Source: an uncultured Ruminococcus sp. (GTDB lineage Bacteria > Bacillota > Clostridia > Oscillospirales > Acutalibacteraceae). Taken from it: DNA of 7,155 bases. A program made the position numbers and the translations under genes. The notes below the pieces were generated by a model. The model had not been told where the DNA came from, searched no databases, and saw only the letters and a program-made list of their open reading frames with translations. The DNA lies in assembly GCA_902797065.1 (NCBI GenBank), contig CADBRK010000260.1, positions 1 through 7,155 on the forward strand, read 5' to 3'. Each line of letters begins with the position of its first letter. Position 1 is the stretch's first letter. This document shows, piece by piece, positions 1-7,000 of this stretch.

Positions 1-42
1 GTAAACATACGGAACGAGGGTATGCGAATAGCGTTAGCATAA
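1..42 (+). CDS. tnpB: TnpB (IS200/IS605 OrfB-type RNA-guided nuclease), C-terminal fragment
   Basis: Frame 1 reads VNIRNEGMRIALA and then a TAA stop at 40-42. The NIRNEGxR string close to the C-terminus is typical of TnpB/OrfB proteins, where it follows the last RuvC catalytic Asp of the D-x-N-A-A-x-N-I motif; that Asp would lie just outside the window. TnpB is an RNA-guided DNA endonuclease, ancestral to Cas12, that helps keep IS200/IS605 elements in place. Only 13 codons are visible, so whether the full gene is intact cannot be judged. The call is strongly supported by the element-end structure directly downstream in the same orientation. Confidence 0.75.
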   Translation, partial: VNIRNEGMRIALA

Positions 43-165
43 AATCAAAACAAAAACAAGAACCGTGGGACACACGGGGTTAGCTCGTGGATACTGTATA
101 GGTTACTGTACTTGAACGAGAAGCCCCCACCTCTAAGCGAAGCGTAGGTGGTGGGAGTATGTCAC
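1..165 (+). mobile_element. Right end of an IS200/IS605-family element
   Basis: The tnpB tail (1-42) is followed by an A-rich stretch, a GTGGGACACACGG-type hairpin and a subterminal stem-loop with arms 124-132 and 146-155 (CCCCCACCT against AGGTGGTGGG, bulged T at 152). The segment ends in GGGAGTATGTCAC. This arrangement, a hairpin a few bases before a TCAC-like tetranucleotide, matches right ends of IS200/IS605 elements, which are cut as single strands by a Y1 transposase. The proposed boundary is after TCAC at 162-165. The left end and any tnpA are outside the window, so autonomy is unknown. The boundary is inferred from family knowledge, not from an empty-site comparison. Confidence 0.72.
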
Positions 166-185
166 ATTTTTAAGTAAAGTTTAGT
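43..185 (+). ncRNA. TnpB guide RNA (omega RNA), 3' scaffold plus guide
   Basis: In TnpB systems the guide RNA is made from the 3' end of tnpB through the right end of the element and into the flanking DNA, whose first ~16-20 bases serve as the guide. The visible scaffold has one hairpin with arms near 63-67 (CCGTG) and 73-77 (CACGG), and a second strong bulged hairpin at 124-155. If the element ends at 165, the guide is the AT-rich stretch ATTTTTAAGTAAAGTTTAGT (166-185). The true 5' end is not visible and may overlap tnpB; 43 is only the first base after the stop codon. Confidence 0.55.
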
Positions 186-192
186 TAATTAT

Positions 193-223
193 TTAAGTTG
201 ATTTTAAGATGAAAGGGTACAAT
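193..223 (+). promoter_or_regulatory. Possible promoter of the beta-helix lipoprotein gene (weak)
   Basis: TACAAT at 218-223 is a good -10 match, 56 bases before the lipoprotein start codon. The -35 is unclear: TTAAGT (193-198) sits 19 bases upstream and TTGATT (198-203) only 14. The region between the IS end and the gene is very AT-rich. Transcription reading out of the IS element is an equally possible source. Confidence 0.28.
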
Positions 224-279
224 GATATTAAAAGAAGACAAATTGAAAGATACACACCAATTACGAGGAGGATTACGGT

Positions 280-2157
280 ATGAAAAAGAAGAGAATACTA
301 TCAATAATCACTGCTGCACTTATCGCAGGTTCGGTATTAACGGCGTGCAGCGGCAGCACAACGGAAACAGGCGTCTCGTCGCCCGATGCTGTATCTCAGA
401 GCGAAAGCATGACTTCATCCGAAGGAACTTCGTCCGAAAAGCAGAACACTTCTTCTGCGGTTACCGATATAATAAACGACGCAGAGCTTTTCACGGAACG
501 TGACCTCTCTGGCGATTACGAACAGGACGGCGCTGTGACTGTCACTGGTTCGGGAACGTCTTTCAAGGTGAGCGGCGACGGCGCAAAAGCCGACGGCAGC
601 GTACTCACAATTTCGCAGGAGGGTACGTATATATTCATCGGCACCGTTACCGACGGCAGAATTGTAGTTGAAGCCGATGATTCTGCGAAGATACAGCTTG
701 TATTTAACGGCTTTTCGATAACAAGCTCCGACTATTCCGCGCTTTACGTAAAGAATGCGGATAAAGTATTCATCACGCTTGCAGACGGCAGCGACAATAC
801 GGTGTCCGACGGTTCGGAGTACAAAGCCGACAGCGAAGAAAGCACAGTTGATTCCGCAATATTCAGTAAATGTGACCTCACTGTAAACGGTACGGGTTCG
901 CTTACCGTCAAAGGAAACATGAGCCATGCTGTAGTATCAAAAGATGATCTTAAAATAGCCTCGGGCACCTTAACCGTCACATCGGTCGGAAGCGCAGTCT
1001 GCGGAAAAGACAGCGTCAGAATAGCCGACGGTACGATAAATATCACGTCGGGCGGCGACGGAATCAAATCAACAAACGACGAGGATACCGATAAGGGCTT
1101 TATCTATATAGGCGGCGGCAGTATTACTATTAAATCCGAGACCGACGGTATTCAGGCGGAAACAGCGTTTGTTTCGGAGAATGCCGTTATTGATATTGTT
1201 TCGGGCGGCGGCAGCGAGAATTCGTCAAAAACTCATGTTGATAACTTCGGCGGCTGGGGCGGCTGGAACGATTCCGCAGCTTCAGGCTCCGAGGATTCCA
1301 CAAGCGCAAAGGGTATTAAAACAGGCGGAGATATGAACATCAAGAGCGGTACCATAACGATAGACTCTGCGGACGACTCCGTTCATTCAAACGGCAATAT
1401 CACGATCGCCGACGGTACTCTGAGCGTCACCTCGGGCGACGACGGTATACATGCAGATACATCTCTCACCATTGACGGCGGCAAGGTGACCGTTACAAAG
1501 AGTTACGAGGCTCTCGAAAGCTCGGCAGTAATAATCAACGGCGGCGATATAGACGTTACGTCAAGCGACGACGGAATCAACTGCGGCGGCGGAAGCGATT
1601 CTTCGGCTATGGGCGGCAGAATGGGTCAGAACAGCTTTACCGCAGACAGCGATGTTTATCTCAAGATCACGGGCGGTACGGTAAAAGTCAACGCAGGCGG
1701 CGACGGCCTCGACTCCAACAATACCATCACGATAGAGGGCGGCACGATCTATGTTGACGGTCCTACGGATAACGGCAACGGCGCTATTGATTTTGAGACT
1801 ACTGCGACTATTTCGGGCGGTACTATGATAGCTGTCGGTTCGTCGGGTATGGCGGAATCGTTCTCCGAGGATTCGGCGCAGGCGTCGATATTGTACGCGT
1901 TTACGTCTTCTCATTCCGCAAACGAAAAAATAACGCTCACTTCAAGTACAGGCGAAGAGATACTTTCTTATACTTCCGCAAAGAGTTTCAATGCAGTCAA
2001 TCTCAGTTCGCCGCAGCTTAAATCGGGTGAAAAATATACGCTCACCGCAGGCAGTGAGAGCGTGACCATCGAGCTTGATTCCAATACCTACTCCAACGTA
2101 CAAGGCGGAATGGGCGGCGGAATGGGCGGCGGAATGCTCGGCGGAAAAATGTGGTAA
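280..2157 (+). CDS. Surface lipoprotein with Cthe_2159/DUF4353-type beta-helix carbohydrate-binding domain
   Basis: A 625-residue exported lipoprotein. The signal peptide has a KKKR n-region and an LTAC lipobox with Cys23 as lipidation site, so it should be anchored on the outer face of the membrane. Residues 24-63 are a Ser/Thr/Glu-rich linker. From about 85 on, beta-strand repeats of the type GGtItItSgDDGI recur: GGDGIK (258-263), ADDSVHS (~363), GDDGIHAD (~386-393), SSDDGIN (~428), GGDGLDSNN (473-481). This pattern marks a right-handed parallel beta-helix of the Cthe_2159 (PF14262) family, whose founding Clostridium thermocellum member binds acidic plant polysaccharide and calcium. A Gly/Trp-rich loop (GGWGGW, ~320) interrupts the helix, and the protein ends in a Gly/Met-rich tail (609-625). 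The start is set by AGGAGG at 266-271, 8 bases before ATG. The polysaccharide ligand is inferred from the family. Confidence 0.88.
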   Translation: MKKKRILSIITAALIAGSVLTACSGSTTETGVSSPDAVSQSESMTSSEGTSSEKQNTSSAVTDIINDAELFTERDLSGDYEQDGAVTVTGSGTSFKVSGDGAKADGSVLTISQEGTYIFIGTVTDGRIVVEADDSAKIQLVFNGFSITSSDYSALYVKNADKVFITLADGSDNTVSDGSEYKADSEESTVDSAIFSKCDLTVNGTGSLTVKGNMSHAVVSKDDLKIASGTLTVTSVGSAVCGKDSVRIADGTINITSGGDGIKSTNDEDTDKGFIYIGGGSITIKSETDGIQAETAFVSENAVIDIVSGGGSENSSKTHVDNFGGWGGWNDSAASGSEDSTSAKGIKTGGDMNIKSGTITIDSADDSVHSNGNITIADGTLSVTSGDDGIHADTSLTIDGGKVTVTKSYEALESSAVIINGGDIDVTSSDDGINCGGGSDSSAMGGRMGQNSFTADSDVYLKITGGTVKVNAGGDGLDSNNTITIEGGTIYVDGPTDNGNGAIDFETTATISGGTMIAVGSSGMAESFSEDSAQASILYAFTSSHSANEKITLTSSTGEEILSYTSAKSFNAVNLSSPQLKSGEKYTLTAGSESVTIELDSNTYSNVQGGMGGGMGGGMLGGKMW

Positions 2158-2195
2158 AAAACAGATTATCAGTACTCCTTCTCTTTTAAATAAAA

Positions 2196-2234
2196 AATAA
2201 CGGGCTTGCAGTGACGCAGGCTCGTTATTTTTTT
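2196..2234 (+). terminator. Intrinsic terminator after the beta-helix lipoprotein gene
   Basis: A 14-bp stem (arms 2196-2209 and 2216-2229, two G-U-type pairs, otherwise perfect) with a 6-base loop runs into seven T residues at 2228-2234. It lies 39 bases past the stop codon and should separate the lipoprotein gene from the dockerin gene. Confidence 0.92.
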
Positions 2235-2350
2235 GAACTTCATTTAAGAATATATCCTGAATCCGAGCGGCGAAACGTCCCGCGACTGCATTATCAATAA
2301 TTAATTGGTAAATTCATACAAAATTTCTTATCATTATTCTATATATATCT
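2235..2350. other. AT-rich intergenic stretch without recognised content
   Basis: This is the first part of the 355-base gap between the lipoprotein and dockerin genes, lying between the terminator and the phased TCAC array. No start codon with a ribosome binding site, no RNA gene and no convincing repeat is seen on either strand. It holds a short GC-richer patch near 2264-2287. Confidence 0.5.
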
Positions 2351-2389
2351 TCACATATGTATCACATTGTATCACCGTTGGATCACAAT
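2351..2389 (+). promoter_or_regulatory. Helically phased TCAC direct repeats, candidate regulator site
   Basis: TCAC starts at 2351, 2362, 2372 and 2383, spaced 11, 10 and 11 bases, which is one DNA helical turn each. The last two copies overlap the presumed -35 region of the dockerin gene promoter, and the same pair arrangement occurs before the serpin gene. This is what a multimeric DNA-binding regulator site looks like, but the regulator is not known. Confidence 0.45.
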
Positions 2390-2407
2390 GACCTGATAAT
2401 ATATATT
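2378..2407 (+). promoter_or_regulatory. Candidate promoter of the dockerin protein gene
   Basis: TTGGAT (2378-2383), an 18-base gap and TATATT (2402-2407) form a weak -35/-10 pair. On its own it would be poor evidence. It gains weight because ATCACAAT (2382-2389) and the -10 have exactly the same spacing as ATCACAAT (3907-3914) and TATAAT (3927-3932) before the next gene. Transcription would start near 2414, giving a leader of about 100 bases. That leader contains a small hairpin (GGCT/AGCC, 2481-2491) just before the ribosome binding site. Confidence 0.48.
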
Positions 2408-2499
2408 TGAAGGTTTTTTTGAAAATTTTTTGTAAAAATCACTGCGAAAAAACAAGACTTGATGTGTCTAACTTACAGAGGGCTTCGAGCCAAAAGAAA

Positions 2500-2504
2500 A
2501 GGAG
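2500..2504 (+). promoter_or_regulatory. Ribosome binding site that fixes the dockerin gene start
   Basis: AGGAG is followed by 8 bases and then ATG at 2513. This favours 2513 over an in-frame TTG/ATG at 2459/2462, which has no such site and would put a charged extension before the signal peptide. The serpin gene has the same AGGAGTGT core at the same distance. Confidence 0.85.
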
Positions 2505-2512
2505 TGTTTTTA

Positions 2513-3781
2513 ATGAGTAAAAAAATGAAGAAAGTTATTTCCAAAGTGCTTGTATGCTGTATGCTGTTATCTGTGGCATACCCGACAGTTACCGCAAGCG
2601 CCGAAGAGGCAGATCAGAAAGAAGGCTACCGCGTCACGTTCGTAACAAACGGTTCAAAGGTAGAGCTTGACGGCAAAGAGATCAAAGACGGCGACGTTCT
2701 CACTACATACGAGAGTCCGTCCGGCTGGATAGAGACAAAAGGTTGGTTTGAAGACAGCAACGGATTTGAGGTCGATGTCAACGACATCAACAGACCCGAG
2801 GTCGGTCCCGTTAAGTGGCAGGAGATCACGTTTGAGCATAAGGTCGACGGCAGCGGTGCTGTTAAGTTCAGAGTTCCCGAAGGCAACCCGTACTTTGAGA
2901 TCGAGGGCGATTATGACTGGATGAATTATTACGGAAACAGTGTTTTTGAGATCATCGGCATTTCCGAAGACCTTACCGTAAATGTTAAGGCTCCCTATAT
3001 GCCCGCAGATGATTTCGAAGATTATTCAACAAACGAAGATGAAGAACCTGTATTTGTTGACGAAGACGCAGAAAAAGAGAACAAGGATTATTCGGTAAAG
3101 TTTGTTGTAAACGATTCTATCGTAACGTGTGACGGCAAAGAGATCAAAGACGGAGATACAGTGACTACGCATACGACTCCTTCAAGCTGGATCGAGACTG
3201 AGGGTTGGTTTGTAGACGGCAGAAATGTTGTTGTTGACGAGAGTGAGATCAACGATCCCGATAAGGGTCCTGTTAAATGGGTAGAGAACAAGAAGGAAAT
3301 ACACGGTGACGGCGACGGCGCAGTAGCATTTACCGTTCAGTCCGAGGGTCCCGGTCTTATCATGATAACGGTTGACGGAGAATACGATCATATGGGCTAC
3401 ACGGGCAGCGGCGTATTTGAGATAATCGGTATCTCCGAGGATGTTACGGTCAATGTAGATTCCAATTATGGCGCTGACGAGGGATCATCCGAAGAAACAC
3501 CGGCAGTTATGGAAACATATACAACAGATAAAAAGCTTGACGCAGACGTAAAAGCTCCCGCTCCCAAGATCCTCGGCGACGTTAACGGCGATGATAAGGC
3601 TTCTGCAAAGGACAGCATGATGGTTCAGAGATTCACGGTAGGTCTTGTAGAGCTTGACGATACACAAAAGCAGAATGCAGACGTTGACGGCAACGGCAAG
3701 GTTACCAATGCAGACGCACTCAATATTATGAGATATACAGTTAATGCTGATGTAAAGTATCCTATCGGTGAAACTAAGTAA
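2513..3781 (+). CDS. Secreted dockerin protein with two copies of an unrecognised ~125-residue domain
   Basis: A 422-residue protein. A signal peptide (KKMKK n-region, hydrophobic core, ASA cleavage near residue 30) directs it out of the cell. Two homologous domains follow, at 39-162 and 193-319; both contain the nine residues DGKEIKDGD and end with FEIIGISED(L/V)TVNV. I do not recognise this domain. They are joined by acidic linkers. Residues 355-413 are a type I dockerin with two calcium loops, DVNGDDKASAKD (356-367) and DVDGNGKVTNAD (390-401), so the protein should plug into a cohesin on a scaffoldin or at the cell surface. No catalytic motif is visible, which suggests a binding or structural role. 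The gene stands between two terminators, so it is probably monocistronic. The N-terminal half is paralogous to the next gene. Confidence 0.9.
   Translation: MSKKMKKVISKVLVCCMLLSVAYPTVTASAEEADQKEGYRVTFVTNGSKVELDGKEIKDGDVLTTYESPSGWIETKGWFEDSNGFEVDVNDINRPEVGPVKWQEITFEHKVDGSGAVKFRVPEGNPYFEIEGDYDWMNYYGNSVFEIIGISEDLTVNVKAPYMPADDFEDYSTNEDEEPVFVDEDAEKENKDYSVKFVVNDSIVTCDGKEIKDGDTVTTHTTPSSWIETEGWFVDGRNVVVDESEINDPDKGPVKWVENKKEIHGDGDGAVAFTVQSEGPGLIMITVDGEYDHMGYTGSGVFEIIGISEDVTVNVDSNYGADEGSSEETPAVMETYTTDKKLDADVKAPAPKILGDVNGDDKASAKDSMMVQRFTVGLVELDDTQKQNADVDGNGKVTNADALNIMRYTVNADVKYPIGETK
2627..2998 (+). repeat. Repeat domain copy A (protein level)
   Basis: Residues 39-162 of the dockerin protein. It starts YRVTFVTNG, carries DGKEIKDGD, a PSGWIET segment, an acidic middle with NRPEVGPVKW, then GSGAVKF, GDYDW and the closing FEIIGISEDLTVNV followed by APY. 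Confidence 0.8.
3089..3469 (+). repeat. Repeat domain copy B (protein level)
   Basis: Residues 193-319 of the dockerin protein. It repeats copy A in order: YSVKFVVND, DGKEIKDGD, PSSWIET, DPDKGPVKW, GDGDGAVAF, GEYDHMGY and FEIIGISEDVTVNV. Its GDGDGAVAF and YDHMGY segments are closer to copy C in the next gene than to copy A. Confidence 0.8.
3575..3751 (+). other. Type I dockerin domain
   Basis: Residues 355-413 of the dockerin protein. There are two F-hand calcium loops with ligands D356/N358/D360/D367 and D390/D392/N394/D401, each followed by a helix (MMVQRFTVG and ALNIMRYTVN). The positions that usually contact cohesin (loop positions 10 and 11) are Ala-Lys in the first half and Asn-Ala in the second, so the two halves are not equivalent. 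Confidence 0.93.
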
Positions 3782-3800
3782 TGTTTAACGCATAATTATC

Positions 3801-3841
3801 CCGATTTCCCCCCTGTCGTTATTAGCAGGGGGGATTTTCGG
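3801..3841 (+). terminator. Intrinsic terminator after the dockerin protein gene
   Basis: A perfect 8-bp stem CCCCCCTG (3808-3815) pairs with CAGGGGGG (3826-3833) across a 10-base loop. An outer CCGA/TCGG helix (3801-3804 with 3838-3841) extends it. The T tract is short (TTTT, 3835-3838), with a further T run at 3847-3851. It lies 20-60 bases past the stop codon. Confidence 0.8.
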
Positions 3842-3896
3842 CAGCATTTTTGGTAAATGTGCATAATATTCTAAATAATAATTTTACCGTTGATTT

Positions 3897-3932
3897 TCAC
3901 TGTTATATCACAATACAATGGTACAGTATAAT
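3897..3932 (+). promoter_or_regulatory. Candidate promoter and regulator site of the serpin gene
   Basis: TATAAT (3927-3932) is a perfect -10. TTATAT (3903-3908) is a weak -35 at 18 bases. Two TCAC copies (3897 and 3908, 11 bases apart) overlap the -35, and ATCACAAT begins 20 bases before the -10. The dockerin gene promoter has the same elements at the same distances. A weak -35 overlapped by phased repeats fits an activator-dependent promoter, though repression is equally possible. A second TATAAT at 3941-3946 has no good -35. Confidence 0.55.
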
Positions 3933-3987
3933 AGAAATCTTATAATCTGTGTTTTTCTGCTTTTTCGAGCGGAACTTTACAGAATAA

Positions 3988-3992
3988 AGGAG
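3988..3992 (+). promoter_or_regulatory. Ribosome binding site of the serpin gene
   Basis: AGGAG is followed by 8 bases and the ATG at 4001. The AGGAGTGT core and its spacing equal those of the dockerin gene. Confidence 0.85.
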
Positions 3993-4000
3993 TGTAAATA

Positions 4001-7000
4001 ATGAAAAGAATTCTTTCTCTGATGCTTGCAGGCTGTATGATGTTCTCCGCAGCGGGTGCTGCTTTGACTGCAAGCGCAGATGATACCGCCGCCGATGTCC
4101 GTGCAGAACAGAACGACGGGTATCAAGTAAAATTTGTAACACACGGCGCACATATTACGTGCGACGGCAAAGAGCTTAAAGACGGCGATACGGTAAATAC
4201 CTTCAAAGCACCGTCGACATGGATCGAGACACACGGCAAATATGTCGACAAAGACGGAAATGAAGCAAGCGACGAGGATCTCAACGACCCGACAAAAGGA
4301 CCGTTTTCGTTCGTTGAGACAAAAGAAGAAAAACACGGTGATGGTGACGGCGCAGTAGCGTTTTCTCTTTTGGAGGGAAATCCTCTCTTTATCATTGACG
4401 GAGATTACGACCATATGGGTTACAACAAAGACGGTGATTTTCAGATAATCGGTATTTCGGAGGATCTCACCGTGGAGGTGATAGCACCTTACGAGCCCGA
4501 TGATTATGAAGATCTCGCAGTGTCGGAAAATTCACATATAGTGTATAACGGCATAGAACTCAGCGGTGTTTCAGATGTTTACGAAGAAGCTGACGATGAT
4601 GACGAGAATGTAGCATTCCCGGTAAAGTTTGTTACAAACGGCGCTCATATTTACTTTAACGGTAAGCAGGTTAAAGACGGCGAGGTTGTTAATTCCGTTA
4701 AAGGACCGTCATACTGGTTTGAAAACGGCAATATTGTTTACGGTAAAGGAATCGGAGTATTAAAGTTCGTTGTTAAGGAAAAAGGTCCGCTTTTCCTGAT
4801 CAAGGGTAATTTCGACCATGTAAAATGCGAAGGTTATGATCATTTCGAGATAGTGGGTATATCCGAAGATATGACAATCGAGGTAGTCGCACCCTACGAC
4901 GCCGAAAAAGGCAAAGCCCTGGAAATACCCGAAGGTACGCATATTGTTTATGACTGCAAGGAGTTCGGCAGCATTGATGAAATGATCGAAGAGATCAACG
5001 GCAGTATCGGCAGCTCTTTGCTGAATTTCGGTTCCGACCTCTTTAAGCTCACTTATAAGAAAGAGAAGGACGACAATAAAGGCATAAACATGATGGTTTC
5101 TCCTTTGTCGCTCTTTACAGACGTTTCCTTGCTCGAAAACGGCGCATCTGCTTCAACTCGTGACGAGATACTTGCTATGCTTACAAACAACGGTTACGTT
5201 TGCGAGAACGATCTCAATAACTTTATAAGGGCATATATGAACCAGAAGGAGACAAACGACCCCGTTCATATGGCTAACTGTGTGTATTTCGCAGGCAACA
5301 GTGATACGGAAATTAATTCCGGATTTGTAGATACTGCTCACGATTACTATGATGCCGAGGTGTTCGTAGCACCGCCCGACAACGCAGCTGTCGACCGTAT
5401 CAATAAATGGTGTTCCGATAATACAAACGGCGCTATCGATAAAGTATTTGAGTACGGTTCACTTTCCGCAAATTCGGTTCTGCTTAATGCCATTGCGTTT
5501 GACGGTATATGGGAAGAACCGTACAAAGACAGTCAGATAGAAAAGGGAACATTCAAGAATTACAACGGCTCAAAAGCAGAAGTCGAATTCCTGTGCGGTT
5601 CGGACAGTATCTACTATAACGACGGCAAGGCTTTGGCATTTAAAAAACCGTATGAGGGAGATTATGACTTTGTTGCTATACTTCCGAACAAGAATATCGG
5701 TATAGATAAGTATATCGAACAGATGGACAGCAATACGATCAGCGATCTTCTTGAAAATATGTATTGGGCAGACGTATATACAAAGATACCAAAATTCGAG
5801 TTTGATAATGAGTTTGAGCTGAAGGACACAATGAAAGAAATGGGTATGGTTGAAGCGTTTGACCCGCTCAGAGCCAATCTTGCGAGACTTTCTCCGGATG
5901 AGTTTGGTCATGTTAGTTCTTATGTCAGCGATGTCAGACAGCTCACACACGTCAAGCTTGACGAAAAGGGCACAAAGGCAGAGGCTGTTACGGTTATCGA
6001 AACTGAAACACCCGACGCACCCGAGAGAGAAGAGGTAGATATTTATCTCGACAGACCTTTTATCTTTGCGATCTACGATACAAAGAACAAGCAGCCCTTG
6101 TTCTTGGGTACCGTATCCAAGATGTCCGAAGATGAAGGAGCCGCAGACGAGGATCCCGAAGCATATACGGTAACGTTTGTTACAGATGAGAACGATGAGA
6201 TTTATGGCGATATAGACGGTGAGCTTGTTAAGATAAGCGACGGAGATATTATTCAACTCAAACGAGGCGAAAATGGATTTGATTTCGTTGTTCAGGGTGA
6301 TCCGGTTTCGATCGGCGTAAAAGGTGATTACGAGAAATTCTATTATGACGAGTGGACCGATTATGAAGTAGATGGTAAGTATCTGGCCGGCAGTTCGTAT
6401 TTTGATGTCTCCGGAATAGAGAGTGATATTGTTATCAGGATCGGACGATACGATGCGTCAGATATGGAATACTATTACAATAAGCCTGTGAAGTGTAATG
6501 TCAATATAACCGGTGGATGCGTAAGACAGTATTCGGACTATACTTTCGGTACTGCGGTTAAAGACATTCACTTCGGTGAATCTGTTGTTGTAGGTGACAG
6601 CGACGATTATTCGGCAGCGTCTGACTGCTTCTTCTTTGAAGCTGTATACGAGCCGGATCCGCTGTATTATCCGATGGAGCACTACTGTACCGATATTAAT
6701 ATCGAAGGAATTTATGACAAGTTTATTGTTGACGAAGTAAATAACAGATACATTATTACCGGTATCAAGAGCGACCTGAATATCTCGGTTGGCTTTGACG
6801 ATCATTTTGTCACCGGTTCCGTTGTAAGTGAAATCAAGTTCGTAACCAATACGCAGATAATTAATTATAGTGATGGTTTTGAATATACCGAAACATTTGA
6901 TAACGGAGAAACAGATACTCTTGATCATGATGCAAGAAGAGTAGACGGAGATCCGAAGGATTATTCATTCAGAATAGCACATGAAGATGATACAAAAATA

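Noticed and set aside
222..503. 93-codon + strand open frame overlapping the start of the lipoprotein gene
   Set aside because: It overlaps the lipoprotein signal peptide and linker in another frame, has no ribosome binding site and gives an Arg/Asn/His-rich product without any known pattern.
415..927. 170-codon minus-strand open frame inside the lipoprotein gene
   Set aside because: It is a by-product of the codon use of the + strand gene; its product shows no recognisable motif and it lies opposite a well-supported coding sequence.
2351..2389. CRISPR-like repeat spacing
   Set aside because: The repeated unit is only four bases with 6-7 bases between copies; no repeat/spacer architecture is present anywhere in the window.
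2365..2390. Inverted repeat CATTGT...ACAATG with a 14-base gap
   Set aside because: It could be an operator, but the left arm is absent upstream of the serpin gene, while the TCAC direct repeats are shared; six-base arms in AT-rich DNA are also easily found by chance.
2459..2512. Upstream in-frame TTG/ATG start for the dockerin protein
   Set aside because: No ribosome binding site, and it would add 18 residues including several basic ones before a normal signal peptide; AGGAG fits ATG 2513.
2408..2512. Possible riboswitch in the dockerin gene leader
   Set aside because: Only A/T runs and one 4-bp hairpin (2481-2491) are seen; no known riboswitch core or terminator/antiterminator pair is recognisable.
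4025..4036. LAGC lipobox-like string in the serpin protein signal peptide (residues 9-12)
   Set aside because: The Cys would be at residue 12, leaving too short a hydrophobic stretch before it; the ASA cleavage site at 24-26 gives a normal secretory signal peptide.
5570..6256. 228-codon minus-strand open frame inside the serpin region
   Set aside because: It lies wholly opposite clear serpin coding sequence, its product is rich in Cys, Ile and Phe without a domain pattern, and there is no ribosome binding site or promoter.
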